Positions 26,649-37,163 of a stretch of DNA of 64,000 nucleotides are shown here, in pieces (within the stretch, counting starts at the first letter, position 1; every line of letters begins with the position of its first letter). Position numbers and translations under genes: made by a program. Source of the DNA: an uncultured Brachybacterium sp. (lineage in GTDB: Bacteria; Actinomycetota; Actinomycetes; Actinomycetales; Dermabacteraceae); NCBI RefSeq assembly GCF_947500705.1, contig NZ_CANMSY010000002.1:124001-188000 (forward strand), in the 5' to 3' direction. The notes under the pieces were generated by a model, which saw nothing but the letters and a program-made list of their open reading frames with translations, did not search any database and was not told the DNA's origin.

Positions 26649-27154
26649 GCCTGCTCGCGGCCGGTCTCGTCGTCGCTGCCCTGGATGTCGTCCTGATCGA
26701 CGCCGACGCCGTCGAGCTCGTCCGCATCCTCCTCCTCGCGGGGCTTGCGGTACGGGTCCTCTTCCCCTGCGTAGCTCGCGCCGAGCTTGGTCTTCTCGAG
26801 CTCGGCGTCCCGGCCGCGCGCTTCGCTGAGCAGGTCCTCGATCACGCGTGCGTTCTCGGGGATCGCATCGGCGATGAACTCGAGGGTCGGGGTGAGCCGC
26901 ACGCCGGTCTGGCGACCGACCTCGCGGCGCAGCATGCCGGTGGCGCTGACCAGCGCGGCGGCGGTGCCCTCCCGCTCCTCGTCGGTGCCGAAGACGGTGT
27001 AGAAGAGGGTGGCGTGCTGGAGGTCACCGGTCACGCGCACATCGGTGATCGTCACGAAGCCCAGCCTCGGGTCCTTGACCCGGGTGTCGAGCATGGTGGC
27101 CACGATGACCTTGATGCGATCGGCGAGCTTGAGAGCGCGGGGATGGTCTGTCAT
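26645..27154 (-). CDS. rbfA: Ribosome-binding factor A
   Basis: 30S maturation factor with a KH-like fold, 169 residues. The core is typical (ADRIKVIVATMLDTRVKDPRLGF, TPTLEFIADAIPE). It has a ~45-residue acidic C-terminal tail beyond the family core. ATG 27154 follows AGGAGAA at good spacing. It is separated from infB by 274 bases holding a terminator-like hairpin, and coupled to truB. Confidence 0.95.
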   Translation of the reverse strand: MTDHPRALKLADRIKVIVATMLDTRVKDPRLGFVTITDVRVTGDLQHATLFYTVFGTDEEREGTAAALVSATGMLRREVGRQTGVRLTPTLEFIADAIPENARVIEDLLSEARGRDAELEKTKLGASYAGEEDPYRKPREEEDADELDGVGVDQDDIQGSDDETGREQA

Positions 27155-27389
27155 GGGATGTCGTTCTCCTGGTCTGGGGCGAGGGCTGCGGGGACCTCGA
27201 GGTGGGGGCAGTCGTAGGGGCCGCGAGAAGGGTGCCGCGGTCGAGGGGCGGGGCACCCCGGTGAGGTCTCTGGCGCTGCGTGACCCCGGAGACGGCGAGA
27301 CGCCCCGCGGCCTGCGCAGGGACGCAAGGGGCCGACGGGGCGCGCAGCAGGGAGGACACCTCGGTCATCGTGGTCTCCTCCCCGCGGGT

Positions 27390-27422
27390 CACGGTCGGGC
27401 ACCCCAGGGGCGCCCGACCGTG
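27390..27422 (-). terminator. Terminator hairpin after infB
   Basis: CACGGTCGGGC, an 11-base loop, and the exact complement. It lies just after the infB stop, with no T-run, and may be only a partial terminator, since rbfA follows. Confidence 0.7.
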
Positions 27423-27428
27423 CCAGCA

Positions 27429-30344
27429 TCAGATGCGGGGCTTCTCCTGCATCTCATAGGTCGTGATGAGGTCCTCGAGCTGGAGGTCGTTGTACGAGCC
27501 CAGGTTGATACCGCACTCGTACCCATCCCGGACCTCGGTGACATCATCCTTGAACCGGCGCAGGCCTGCCACTTCGATGTTCTCGGAGATGACGACACCC
27601 TTGCGGGTGATGCGAGCCTTCGCACCGCGCTTGATGATGCCGCTGCGCACGATCGAACCGGCGATGTTGCCGAACTTGGAGGAGCGGAAGATCTCGCGGA
27701 TCTCCGCCGAGCCGAGCTCGACCTCCTCGTACTCCGGCTTGAGCATGCCCTTCAGCGCTGCCTCGACCTCGTCGATGGCGTTGTAGATCACGCTGTAGTA
27801 CTTGATCTCCACGCCCTCACGATCGGCGTAGTCCGCGTTCAGGCCCTCGGCCCGCACGTTGTAGCCGATGATGACGGCGTTCGAGGCGACGGCGAGGTTG
27901 ATGTTGTTCATCGTGATCGCGCCGACTCCGCGGTCGATGATGCGCAGATCCACGCCATCACCGATCTCGATGCCCAGCAGCGACTCCTCGAGAGCCTCGA
28001 CGGCACCGGCCGCGTCACCCTTGAGGATGAGGTTGAGAGTCTCGACCTTGCCATCAGCCATGTGCTGGTTGATGTCCTCGAGGCTGATCCGCTTGCGCAC
28101 CTTCGAGAGCGACGCAGCACGCTTGGCGGCCTCGCGCTTCTCGGCGATCTGGCGGGCGGTGCGCTCGTCCTGGGCGACCAGGAAGGAGTCACCGGCACCG
28201 GGCACCGAGGTCAGGCCGAGCACCTGGACCGGACGGGACGGGCCCGCCTCGGTGACGGTCTCGCCGTTCTCGTCGATCATCGCGCGGACTCGGCCGTGGC
28301 CGGAGCCGCAGACGATCGCATCGCCGACCCGCAGGGTGCCCTGCTGGACCAGCACCGTGGCGACCGGGCCGCGGCCCTTGTCGAGGTTCGCCTCGATGGA
28401 CACGCCACGCGCGTCCTTGGCGGCGACCGCGGTGAGCTCGAGAGCGGCATCCGCCGTGAGCAGGACCGCCTCCAGCAGCGCGTCGATGTTGAGGTTCTCG
28501 CGGGCGGAGACGTCGACGAACATGGTCTCGCCGCCGTACTCCTCGGCGATCAGGTTGAACTCCGTCAGCTGCTGCCGGATCTTCTCCGGGTTGGCGTCGG
28601 GCTTGTCGACCTTGTTGACCGCGACCACGATCGGGACGTTCGCCGCCTGGGCGTGGTTGAGCGCCTCGATCGTCTGGGGCATCACGCCATCGTCAGCGGC
28701 GACCACGAGGATCGCGATGTCGGTGACGTCCGCGCCGCGGGCACGCATGGCGGTGAACGCCTCGTGACCCGGGGTGTCGATGAAGGTGATGGCGCGCTCT
28801 GCACCGTCATGCTCCACCTCCACCTGGTAGGCACCGATGTGCTGGGTGATGCCGCCGGCCTCGCCTGCGCCCACGGTCGCCTTGCGGATCGTGTCGAGCA
28901 GGCGGGTCTTGCCGTGGTCGACGTGACCCATGACGGTGACCACCGGCGGACGCGGGAGGCGATCCTCGGTGTCCTCGTCGGCGAGCTCGGCATCGAGATC
29001 GATGTCGAACTGTCCGAGCAGCTCGCGCTCCTCGTCCTCCGGGGAGACGATCTCGATCTTGTAGCCCAGCTCGGTGCCGAGCAGGTCGAAGGTCTCCTCG
29101 TCCAGGGACTGAGTGGCGGTGGCCATCTCGCCCATCGCGAAGAGCACCGTGATCAGCGACGCCGGGTTGACGTCGATGAGATCGGCGAAGTCGGACAGCG
29201 ATGCACCGCGACGCAGGCGGATCGGCGTGCTGCCGTCGCCGCGCGGGATCGAGACGCCGCCCGGTGCGGGCGCCGACATCTGCTCGAATTCTGCGCGCTT
29301 CGCACGCTTCGACTTGCGCGAGCGGGCGGGCTTGCCGCCGCGTCCGAAGGCACCCTGGGTGCTGCCGCGACCTCCGCGACCGCGGGGACCGCCACCGGGA
29401 CGAGCGGGACCGCCACCGGCAGGAGCGCCGCCGGGGCCCGGACGACCACCCCGGCCGCGGCCGGGGGCGCCGCCCTGGGCGGCGTCGGCGAGACCACCGG
29501 AGGAGTGCTGTCGCATGATGCCCGGGGTGGGCATCCCGGGACGGCTGGCCGGACGCGGTGCGCCGCCGGGACGGGGAGCCCCGCCCTCGCGCGGCGGGCG
29601 TGCGCCCGCCTGGCCGGCCTGACCGGCCTGGTCCGCGCCGGGGCGCGGCGGGCGCTGGCCCGGACGGGGCATGCCCTGCGCGCTGGCGAAGGGGTTGTTC
29701 CCCGGACGCGGGGCGCCGGGACGACCGCCGCCCTCGCGGGACGGGCGGGCACCGCCGGGGTTCGGCTTGCGAGCACCGGGGCGCGGCATGCCCTGCGAGC
29801 TGGCGAAGGGGTTGTTGCCGGGACGGCCGTTGCCAGGACGGGGAGCGGGACGCTCACCACCGGGCTTGGACGCGGCGGCGGGCTTCGCAGCTCCGGGCTT
29901 GGGTGCGTCTGCCGACGGCTTCGACGCCGGCGCGTCCGCGGAAGTGTCCTCCGCCTCAGGGGCCTCCGCAGCCGGCGTCGGCGCGGGTGCCTCCGCAGCG
30001 GGCACGGGTGCAGCTGCCTCCACCGGCGCGGCGGGTGCAGAAGGTGCCGGTGCGGGCTCGGGCTCGGCAGGCTTCTGCGGAGCGGGCTTGGCGCCGGGCT
30101 TGGGTGCGGCACCGGGCTTCGGAGCGCCGGAGGGCTTGGGGGATGCACCGGAGTCGCTCTTCGTCGCGGAGGCGCTCTCGCCGTTCTTGACGGGGAGCTC
30201 CTCACGCAGACGGCGCGCTACCGGGGCTTCGATGGTGGAGGAGGCGGAACGAACGAATTCGCCCATGTCCTGCAGCTTCTGCAGAACGACCTTACTCGGG
30301 TGTCCGAGCTCCTTGGCGAGCTCGTGGACGCGGACCTTAGCCAC
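27429..30344 (-). CDS. infB: Translation initiation factor IF-2
   Basis: GTPase that places initiator tRNA on the 30S subunit; 971 residues. A small N-terminal IF2N domain ([12 protein letters not shown]) is followed by about 300 residues of Ala/Pro/Gly/Arg-rich low-complexity sequence typical of high-GC actinobacteria. A second IF2N-like segment precedes the G domain, with G1 GHVDHGKT near residue 475, DTPGHEAF and NKVDK. Domains II-IV follow. ATG 30344 begins the family N-terminus MAKVRV. Upstream lies rnpM, 95 bases away. Confidence 0.97.
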   Translation of the reverse strand: MAKVRVHELAKELGHPSKVVLQKLQDMGEFVRSASSTIEAPVARRLREELPVKNGESASATKSDSGASPKPSGAPKPGAAPKPGAKPAPQKPAEPEPAPAPSAPAAPVEAAAPVPAAEAPAPTPAAEAPEAEDTSADAPASKPSADAPKPGAAKPAAASKPGGERPAPRPGNGRPGNNPFASSQGMPRPGARKPNPGGARPSREGGGRPGAPRPGNNPFASAQGMPRPGQRPPRPGADQAGQAGQAGARPPREGGAPRPGGAPRPASRPGMPTPGIMRQHSSGGLADAAQGGAPGRGRGGRPGPGGAPAGGGPARPGGGPRGRGGRGSTQGAFGRGGKPARSRKSKRAKRAEFEQMSAPAPGGVSIPRGDGSTPIRLRRGASLSDFADLIDVNPASLITVLFAMGEMATATQSLDEETFDLLGTELGYKIEIVSPEDEERELLGQFDIDLDAELADEDTEDRLPRPPVVTVMGHVDHGKTRLLDTIRKATVGAGEAGGITQHIGAYQVEVEHDGAERAITFIDTPGHEAFTAMRARGADVTDIAILVVAADDGVMPQTIEALNHAQAANVPIVVAVNKVDKPDANPEKIRQQLTEFNLIAEEYGGETMFVDVSARENLNIDALLEAVLLTADAALELTAVAAKDARGVSIEANLDKGRGPVATVLVQQGTLRVGDAIVCGSGHGRVRAMIDENGETVTEAGPSRPVQVLGLTSVPGAGDSFLVAQDERTARQIAEKREAAKRAASLSKVRKRISLEDINQHMADGKVETLNLILKGDAAGAVEALEESLLGIEIGDGVDLRIIDRGVGAITMNNINLAVASNAVIIGYNVRAEGLNADYADREGVEIKYYSVIYNAIDEVEAALKGMLKPEYEEVELGSAEIREIFRSSKFGNIAGSIVRSGIIKRGAKARITRKGVVISENIEVAGLRRFKDDVTEVRDGYECGINLGSYNDLQLEDLITTYEMQEKPRI

Positions 30345-30439
30345 ATTTCTCCTGTCTCGGTCCGGCCGACAAGAGGGCGCGGACCATTATTTCCTGAGGG
30401 TGCTCATTTGCGAGTACTCATCGGATGTCCATGGTTCTT

Positions 30440-30745
30440 CTACCTGTTCCACGTGCGGTTGGGATCGAAGGTCTCGAGGTCCCGAGCCAGGTGCCCGGTG
30501 TCGACGGCGCCGCGGAAGGACCGGGCGAAGCCGCCTCGCCGCAGGGCGAGGTCGAGACATGCTGCATCGGGGTGGAGCCACGACCCGCGGCCGGGAGCCG
30601 ATCCGGCAGGATCGACGCGGACGCGTGGGGTGTCACCGTCGGGAGCGGACTCCCGGACCAGACGCACCAGCTGCTCGCGCGGGGCCACCTGACGGCAGCC
30701 GACGCACGTGCGCTCGGGAACGTGGGCGGCAGAGCGAGTGATCAC
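30440..30745 (-). CDS. rnpM: RNase P modulator RnpM (YlxR)
   Basis: Small basic RNA-binding protein of the YlxR/DUF448 family, 101 residues. The hallmark ERTCVGCRQ and the GRGSWLHPDAACLDLALRRG motif are present. The Bacillus homologue binds RNase P RNA and modulates its activity. The position between nusA and infB is universal for the family. The start is the ATG at 30745; about 140 bases lie between it and the nusA stop. Confidence 0.92.
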   Translation of the reverse strand: MITRSAAHVPERTCVGCRQVAPREQLVRLVRESAPDGDTPRVRVDPAGSAPGRGSWLHPDAACLDLALRRGGFARSFRGAVDTGHLARDLETFDPNRTWNR

Positions 30746-30884
30746 TCCACCTCCTCAGTTCCGAACGCGTCCGCCCCTCAGGTGCTCGATCGTCAGACGA
30801 TCTGCGACACCTCTCGGCGAACAGCCTCCCCAGTGTAGCGGACCTGCTCGGTCCCGCCATCAGTGGGGAGGCGTGGAACACACC

Positions 30885-31871
30885 TCAGGTCGCGGGCGGC
30901 GGTTCCGGCGCGTTCTCCGGGCGGATGTCGATCTTCCAGCCGGTGAGCTTCGCCGCCAGGCGGGCGTTCTGCCCGTCCTTGCCGATCGCGAGGGAGAGCT
31001 GCGTCTCGGGGACCACCGCGCGGGCGGCGCGGCCCACCTCGTCGATCACGGTCACGCTGGTGACCCGGGCCGGTGAGAGCGCGTTGGCGATGTAGCGCGC
31101 GGGATCCTCGTTGAAGTCGACGATGTCGATCTTCTCGCCGCCGAGCTCGCTCATGACCGCGCGCACGCGGGCGCCCATCGGGCCGATGCACGCGCCCTTG
31201 GCGTTGATGTCCGGAGCCGTGGCGTACACCGCCATCTTGGTGCGGTGCCCGGCCTCGCGGGCAAGGCCCGCGATCTCGACGGAGCCGTCGGCGACCTCCG
31301 GCACCTCGAGCGCGAACAGGCGCCGCACGAGGTTCGGATGCGAGCGCGAAAGGGTGATCTGGGGACCCTTGGGACCACGACGGGCCTCGGTGACATAGGC
31401 GCGCAGGCGCCGGCCGTGGGAGTAGTCCTCCCCCGGCACCCGCTCGTGCGGGGGCAGGACGGCCTCGACCTCGCCGAGGTCCACCAGCACCATCCGCGGA
31501 TCACGTCCCTGCTGGATGATGCCGGAGACGATGTCATCGGCTCGGTCGGCGTACTCGCCGAGCACCGCTTCGTCCTCGAGATCGCGGATGCGCTGGAAGA
31601 TCACCTGGCGGGCCGTGGAGGCGGCGACGCGTCCGAAGTTCTCGGGGGTGTCGTCCCACTGCTCGACGACATTCCCCTCGGCATCCCGCTCCCGGGCGAT
31701 GACGGCCACCTCGCCGGTGCTCTCGTCGATCTGCACCTCCGAGTCCCGCACCGGGTGGTCGGTATGGAGATACGCGGCATGGAGCGCTGAACGGATCGCG
31801 TCCAGCAGTACGGGCAGGCGGATCTCGCGTTCGCGCTCCAGGGCCCTCAGGGCACCCATGTCGATGTCCAT
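30885..31871 (-). CDS. nusA: Transcription termination/antitermination factor NusA
   Basis: RNA polymerase-associated factor of 328 residues. In order: an N-terminal RNAP-binding domain, an S1 domain (about residues 110-180) and two KH domains ([20 protein letters not shown], then [21 protein letters not shown]). It lacks the acidic repeats of the E. coli protein, as other actinobacterial NusA proteins do. It starts one base after the rimP stop. Confidence 0.96.
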   Translation of the reverse strand: MDIDMGALRALEREREIRLPVLLDAIRSALHAAYLHTDHPVRDSEVQIDESTGEVAVIARERDAEGNVVEQWDDTPENFGRVAASTARQVIFQRIRDLEDEAVLGEYADRADDIVSGIIQQGRDPRMVLVDLGEVEAVLPPHERVPGEDYSHGRRLRAYVTEARRGPKGPQITLSRSHPNLVRRLFALEVPEVADGSVEIAGLAREAGHRTKMAVYATAPDINAKGACIGPMGARVRAVMSELGGEKIDIVDFNEDPARYIANALSPARVTSVTVIDEVGRAARAVVPETQLSLAIGKDGQNARLAAKLTGWKIDIRPENAPEPPPAT

Positions 31872-31872
31872 C

Positions 31873-32469
31873 TCAGCTCTCCTTCGTGACGGCAGTGCGG
31901 TTCGTGGCAGAGGTCTCGGCGTCAGCGATCAGCTGCGCGAGGTCTGCAGGCGGGTCGAACTCGATCTCGACCTTCGCGGTGGTGACGTCGGCGAGCGGGA
32001 TCCGCAGCTGCTCGACGGTGCCCTCGGGCAGCTTCCGGGGCCGTCCGCGGTCATCGCGGCCGGGCTCCTGGCGCAGGAGCAGCAGGTCCCCCTCGAGCGC
32101 GAGCATCCGCGCCCGATAGGTCGTCCCGTCCTCGGTGGTCAGGGACACGAGGCGTCCGCGCGAGCGGCGGAAGTGGCGCGGCGCGGAGAGCACGCGATCC
32201 ACGCCCGGGGTGGTGACCTCGAGCAGGACCGGGGCGCTGCCCAGCAGCGCATCGTCGGCGTCCACCAGCTCGGACAGCTCGCGGGAGGCCTCGGCGACGG
32301 TCTCGAGATCGACGCTGCCGAGCTGGTCCTCAGGGAGGTCCACGATCAGCCGCACCTGCGGCATCCCACCGCCCCCGCGGATCTCGACGTCCTCGAGCAC
32401 GAGTCCGTGGGTGTCCAGCACCCGGGTGGCGGTCTCCCGCAGGATGGTCTGGTCGTCGAGTGCGCTCAT
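31873..32469 (-). CDS. rimP: Ribosome maturation factor RimP
   Basis: Needed for late 30S assembly; 198 residues. The N-terminal domain includes [17 protein letters not shown]; the centre has [27 protein letters not shown] 32469 is chosen by homology, since the frame is open far upstream. It is first gene of the nusA operon and divergent from the ferritin-like lipoprotein gene, with ~125 bases between for promoters. Confidence 0.93.
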   Translation of the reverse strand: MSALDDQTILRETATRVLDTHGLVLEDVEIRGGGGMPQVRLIVDLPEDQLGSVDLETVAEASRELSELVDADDALLGSAPVLLEVTTPGVDRVLSAPRHFRRSRGRLVSLTTEDGTTYRARMLALEGDLLLLRQEPGRDDRGRPRKLPEGTVEQLRIPLADVTTAKVEIEFDPPADLAQLIADAETSATNRTAVTKES

Positions 32470-32595
32470 GGCCGCTCGCCTCCTCCTGCTATGGGTGTCT
32501 GTGGCACCCGGGACGATGCCCGGAGCCGTGGCACCAGGATAGTGTCCGCGCACCACCCGCGCCCACCTCTGCCGCGGCGATGCGAGAATCCTCCT

Positions 32596-33690
32596 GTGTC
32601 GCTCATCGCTCGTCTCCTGCCCGCTGCCCCTGTGACCACTCGCCGCGGTGTGCTGCGGATCGCGGTCGGCGCGATGATCATGCTTCCCCTGGCGGGCTGC
32701 GGACGGGTCTCTCTCGGCGGCCCCGAGGAGTACACCCCGCCCCCGCCGGGGATCGACGACCTCTACCGCATCGATCTGCTGACCCTCCTGCACCGGGTGA
32801 CGGCCGGCACCGATCACGTGATGCAAGCGCTCGACCCCGCTGCCGGAGAGCCGGCGCTGCCCGCGGCGCTCACCGCGCTCAGCACCGCCCTTCCGATCCA
32901 GCGCACCGCGCTGCTCACCGGCGCACAGCTCGAGCGCGAGCTCGAGGCAGAGGAGGATCCCGCGCCAGGGCGGACGACTCCTCCCCCGCCCGCAGACGCT
33001 CCCACCGACATCGCGGGCCTGCTGGGGGCGCTGGAGGAGCTCCGGGACCTGGCCGCCGCCGCAGCCCGGCAGGTCTCCGGCTCGCTGGCCCGCCCGGTGA
33101 TCGCCATCGGGGCGCACACGGCCTGGATCAGCGTGCGCCTGCGCACCGCCGCGAGCACCACGGGCGCGACCCCCGCTCCGACCCCCGCTCCGACGGCCGA
33201 GGAGCTCGCCCCGAGCCGCGAGGTGCCTGCCACGGACCCGCCGTCCATCGGGGCACAGGCTGATTACCACACCGTGATCGAGCAGACCCAGCAGGAGGAA
33301 TGGTTCGCAGGCTACCTCCACGAGGTGCTGGCAGCCCGAGTCGAGGACGAGGCCCGCCAGCAGCACCTCGACCAAGCCGAACTCCATCGAACCCGCGCTG
33401 AACAGCTGGGGCTCATCGCCGAGGAGGACCATGCCCCGGTGGTGGCACGGCAGGCGGTCTATGCGATCCCCGGCGGGACCCTCGATGCAGAGCTCGCCGG
33501 TGAGCTGCCGACCCTGCTCTCGCAGGGCCTGCTCGTGAACCACATCGCCCTGGTGGGAGCGGCGCCCTTCGAGCGACGACCGCTGCCCCTCGCAGCTGCC
33601 CTCACCGAGGCGGAACGGCTGGCCGCGCTGGTGGACCGGATGGAGCCGCTGCCGAGCCTGGAGGTCGAGGACCTCTCCCTCGGCGGCTGA
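32596..33690 (+). CDS. Lipoprotein with a DUF4439 ferritin-like domain
   Basis: 364 residues starting at GTG 32596, with TCCT-rich sequence but no clear ribosome site upstream. It has a lipoprotein signal with TTRRGVLRIAVG and the lipobox LAGC (Cys35). The C-terminal ~140 residues (YHTVIEQTQQEEWFAGYLHEVLAAR) match the DUF4439 four-helix ferritin-like domain. The middle is Pro/Ala-rich. The function is unknown. The gene is typically found divergent from rimP in actinobacteria, as here, and converges on proS. Confidence 0.85.
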   Translation: MSLIARLLPAAPVTTRRGVLRIAVGAMIMLPLAGCGRVSLGGPEEYTPPPPGIDDLYRIDLLTLLHRVTAGTDHVMQALDPAAGEPALPAALTALSTALPIQRTALLTGAQLERELEAEEDPAPGRTTPPPPADAPTDIAGLLGALEELRDLAAAAARQVSGSLARPVIAIGAHTAWISVRLRTAASTTGATPAPTPAPTAEELAPSREVPATDPPSIGAQADYHTVIEQTQQEEWFAGYLHEVLAARVEDEARQQHLDQAELHRTRAEQLGLIAEEDHAPVVARQAVYAIPGGTLDAELAGELPTLLSQGLLVNHIALVGAAPFERRPLPLAAALTEAERLAALVDRMEPLPSLEVEDLSLGG

Positions 33691-33730
33691 GCCCGCTCAG
33701 TGCCCGGACCCAGCTGCCGACCATCGCCGC

Positions 33731-35515
33731 TCAGGCTCCGCGCACCTCGGCGAGAACAGCGTCGACGACCTCCTGCGGGGAGACCTCACGGATCTCGCCG
33801 CTGGCACGATCGCGCACCTCGACCACGCCGTTGGCCAGGCTCCTGCCGACCACCACGGAGGTGGGCATGCCCAGCAGCTCGGCGTCCTTGAACTTCACGC
33901 CCGGGGACACCTTGGGCCGGTCGTCGTAGATGACCTCGAGGCCGCGGGCCTCGAGCTCAGCGGCGATGCGCTCCGCCTCCTCGAAGATCTCCTGGCCCTT
34001 GCCGGTGGCGACGACATGCACATCCGCAGGAGCGAGCTGCCGAGGCCAGACCAGGCCCTTCTCGTCGTGGAACAGCTCCGCCACAGCCGCCACGGCGCGG
34101 GTGACCCCGATGCCGTAGGAGCCCATCGTCACCACGACCGTCTTGCCGTTCTCGTTGAGGACGGTGAGGTCCAGCGCCTCGGCATACTTGCGGCCGAGCT
34201 GGAAGATGTGTCCCATCTCCATGCCGCGGGTCAGTCGCAGCGGGCCGGAGCCGTCGGGCGCCGGGTCGCCATCACGCACCTCGGCGACCTCGATGGTGCC
34301 GTCCGCGGCGAAGTCACGGCCGAAGACCAGGTCGTAGACGTGCTTGTCCTTCTCGCCGGCGCCGGCGACCCACGAGGTGCCCGGCACCACGCGCGGGTCG
34401 ACCAGATAGCGGATCCCCGAGTCGGACTCGAGCCCGAGCCCCTCCGGGCCGATGTAGCCCTTCTTCAGCACCGGGTGCCGCGCGAAGTCCGCCTCGCTGA
34501 ACGGAGCGGCGAGCGCAGGTGCGACGGCGGCCTCGAGCCGCTTCGCATCCACCTCGCGGTCACCGGGCAGGGCGATCACGAGCGGCTCGGTGGTGCCGTC
34601 GGGGAAGGTCAGCAGAAAGACGAGGTGCTTGAGCATCTCAAAGCGGGTCCACTCCCCCGACTCCGCGATCGGGCCCTTCCCGGGGAAGGCCCGGTTGGAG
34701 TACTCGGTGAGCGCGGCGATGGTGCTCGCTCCCGGGGTGTCCTCGATGTGCATCGCCGGCAGCGCAGCGATCGCTGCGTCGTCCAGGGCGGGCGGAGCCA
34801 CAGTGGTGACCGCCTCGACGTTCGCGGCGTAGCCGCCGTCGGAGACCACGAAGGTGTCCTCACCCACGGGAGTGGGGTGGAGGAACTCCTCGGAGCGGGA
34901 GCCGCCCATGGCGCCGGCGTCGGCCTGGCAGATCACCGTCGGCAGCCCCAGCCGCTCGAAGGTGCGCTGGTAGGCGCCGCGCTGCTTCTCGTAGGAGACG
35001 TCCAGGCCCGCATCGTCGATGTCGAAGGAGTAGGCGTCCTTCATGATGAACTCACGGGTGCGCAGCAGCCCGGCCCGGGGCCGTGCCTCGTCGCGGAACT
35101 TCGTCTGGATCTGGTAGAGCATCGTGGGGAGGTCCTTGTACGAGGAGTACAGGTCCTTCACCGTGAGGGTGAACATCTCCTCGTGCGTGGGCGCGAGCAG
35201 GTAGTCGTCCTGCTTGCGGTCCTGGAGCCGGAACAGGGTGGGACCGTACTCGTCCCAGCGCCCGCTGCGCTCATAAGGCTCACGGGCCTGCAGCGCCGAG
35301 AACAGCACCTCCTGGCCGCCGATCGCCTCCTGCTCCTCCCGCACGATCTGCTCGACCTTGCGCAGCACCTTCAATCCGAGCGGGAGCCAGGTGTAGACCC
35401 CGGCCGCACCACGGCGGATGTAGCCCGCGCGCACCAGGAGCTTGTGGCTCGCGACCTCGGCGTCGGCCGGGTCCTCCCGCAGCGTGCGGACGAAGGACGA
35501 GGACAGACGGATCAT
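33731..35515 (-). CDS. proS: Prolyl-tRNA synthetase (bacterial type)
   Basis: Class II synthetase of 594 residues. Motif 2 is seen as [21 protein letters not shown] and motif 3 in [16 protein letters not shown]. The YbaK-like editing insertion sits between motifs 2 and 3 ([20 protein letters not shown]), so it is the prokaryote type. The C-terminal anticodon-binding domain ends the protein. ATG 35515 gives the usual [16 protein letters not shown] start. It is divergent from the Tat-exported glycosidase-like gene. Confidence 0.97.
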   Translation of the reverse strand: MIRLSSSFVRTLREDPADAEVASHKLLVRAGYIRRGAAGVYTWLPLGLKVLRKVEQIVREEQEAIGGQEVLFSALQAREPYERSGRWDEYGPTLFRLQDRKQDDYLLAPTHEEMFTLTVKDLYSSYKDLPTMLYQIQTKFRDEARPRAGLLRTREFIMKDAYSFDIDDAGLDVSYEKQRGAYQRTFERLGLPTVICQADAGAMGGSRSEEFLHPTPVGEDTFVVSDGGYAANVEAVTTVAPPALDDAAIAALPAMHIEDTPGASTIAALTEYSNRAFPGKGPIAESGEWTRFEMLKHLVFLLTFPDGTTEPLVIALPGDREVDAKRLEAAVAPALAAPFSEADFARHPVLKKGYIGPEGLGLESDSGIRYLVDPRVVPGTSWVAGAGEKDKHVYDLVFGRDFAADGTIEVAEVRDGDPAPDGSGPLRLTRGMEMGHIFQLGRKYAEALDLTVLNENGKTVVVTMGSYGIGVTRAVAAVAELFHDEKGLVWPRQLAPADVHVVATGKGQEIFEEAERIAAELEARGLEVIYDDRPKVSPGVKFKDAELLGMPTSVVVGRSLANGVVEVRDRASGEIREVSPQEVVDAVLAEVRGA

Positions 35516-35666
35516 GGGGCAGGCCTTTCACAAGGGCGGTTCGGGGCGTGGCCACCTCGGGCTCGCGCGCGCCCATCGTACTGGGCTCGACGACCCGGCC
35601 GACGCCGCGTGCCGACCACCGTGGTCCGCTGCCGTGGGCTCCGGACGCTCTCGGTACCCTGTCGGG

Positions 35667-37082
35667 ATGCACCGGCGAGGACAGCGGGCCCCGGGCGGCC
35701 CGGGCACAGAACCCAGGAGAGCGGGCGTGGAGGCTCCTGGCCCCCGCCCCCGCTCCTCCCGTCGGCAGCTGCTGCGCGGGGTCGGCGCAGTGACCGCGCT
35801 CGGTGCGGTCGGTGCGGGATCGCTCGCCGCACAGCAGCTGGCCGGCGACGACGTCGATCCGCGCACGGAGATCCCGCTGTGGTCCGAGACCGTCGCCTAC
35901 GATCGCGCCGCGCAGCGGGTGCTGGTGGGCGGGCGCGCCGCGCGGCGCACCCTGACCCCGGGCACACGGCTCGCCGCGGACCTGCCCGGCTCCTCCCCCG
36001 CACGGGATCGCGCGGCGACGTTCGGGGCGGGCACCGCGGACTGGTGCGCCGGTCTCGCGGAGCAGCTCGCCGCAGACCCGCTCCTGCTCGAGCTCGCCGA
36101 GACCGCGCTGCAGGATCTCTGGATCCTCAGCGATGACCTGCCGGCTCCGGTCGCGGGGTGGAGCCCCTCCTGGCGCTTCATCTGGCCACGGGACGCCGCC
36201 TTCTGCGCGGTGGCGCTGGCACGGATCGGGCATCCCGCCCGGGCAGAGGAGGTGCTGGCCCACCTGCAGTCCCTGCAGGCACCCGACGGCTGGTTCGAGG
36301 CCCGGTACGAGCCGGGCACCGGGCTGGCACCGGACCGACGGCGGCGGCAGTTCGATGGCACCGGGCTGCTGCTGTGGGCGACCGCCGAGATCGCCGACGC
36401 CTCCGATGCTGCTGACGGCGCCGACGGGACTCGGCGCGGCGCGCTGCTGGAGCGGCTGTCCCCGATGATCGTCCGGTCCCTCGGCGCGCTGCGCTCGGCC
36501 ACCCGGGACGGCACCGGGCTGGCTCCGGTCTCCCCCGACTACTGGGAGCGGCGCGAGCGCTCGGTGACGCTTGGCATCATGACCGCGACCCTGACCGGCC
36601 TGCAGGCAGGGGCCCGCCTCACCGATGAACCGGGAGCGCACCGGGCCGCCGAGACCTTCACCCTCCTGCTGCAGAAGACCTTCGGCCGCAGCGGTTTCCA
36701 GCGCTACCGCGGGGGAGGTGGCGCGGATTCTGCGCTGGCCCTCCTCGATGCGACCGGCGTGCACGACGTCGCACCTCGGGCACAGCTGCTGGGGCTGCGC
36801 AGCGAGCTCTCCCGTCCCGGCGGCGGGATCGCGCCCGGTGCCGCCTGGCGCAAGGACGGAGTGAGCTGGACGCCCTCGACGAGCCTGCTCGGCCTCGCCC
36901 TCGCCCGCGCCGGGGAAGCTGACGCGGCGACCGAGATCCTCCACTGGCTCGCCGAGCATCGCACCGCAGCCGGCTCGCTGCCGGAGAAGGTGCTCTTCGA
37001 CGGGCGTCCCGCGGAGGCGGCGCCGCTGGCCTGGACCGCCGCGAATGCGCTGCTCACGCTGGATGTGCTGGCCCGGAGCTGA
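35667..37082 (+). CDS. Tat-exported six-hairpin glycosidase-like protein (GH15 type)
   Basis: 471 residues. A ~30-residue Arg/Pro-rich lead is followed by SSRRQLLRGVGA and a hydrophobic stretch ending near LAAQQ. This looks like a twin-arginine signal, so export in folded form is predicted. The rest has the (alpha/alpha)6 pattern of glucoamylase-like enzymes: SWRFIWPRDAAFCAVAL, LQAPDGWFEARY, and a late VSWTPSTSLLGLALARAG. Substrate and activity are unknown, and I could not confirm both catalytic acids. ATG 35667 is used. Confidence 0.78.
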   Translation: MHRRGQRAPGGPGTEPRRAGVEAPGPRPRSSRRQLLRGVGAVTALGAVGAGSLAAQQLAGDDVDPRTEIPLWSETVAYDRAAQRVLVGGRAARRTLTPGTRLAADLPGSSPARDRAATFGAGTADWCAGLAEQLAADPLLLELAETALQDLWILSDDLPAPVAGWSPSWRFIWPRDAAFCAVALARIGHPARAEEVLAHLQSLQAPDGWFEARYEPGTGLAPDRRRRQFDGTGLLLWATAEIADASDAADGADGTRRGALLERLSPMIVRSLGALRSATRDGTGLAPVSPDYWERRERSVTLGIMTATLTGLQAGARLTDEPGAHRAAETFTLLLQKTFGRSGFQRYRGGGGADSALALLDATGVHDVAPRAQLLGLRSELSRPGGGIAPGAAWRKDGVSWTPSTSLLGLALARAGEADAATEILHWLAEHRTAAGSLPEKVLFDGRPAEAAPLAWTAANALLTLDVLARS

Positions 37083-37163
37083 GGCCTGGACGAGAGGTCT
37101 CGGCCGATGAGGGCCGGCCGGGGCATGCGATCGGCGGATGCTGACCTGCGTCCGCGACCGATC

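Noticed and set aside
27009-30692. 1227-codon plus-strand open frame opposite infB and rnpM
   Set aside because: Shadow of the IF-2 low-complexity region; no ribosome site or family signature.
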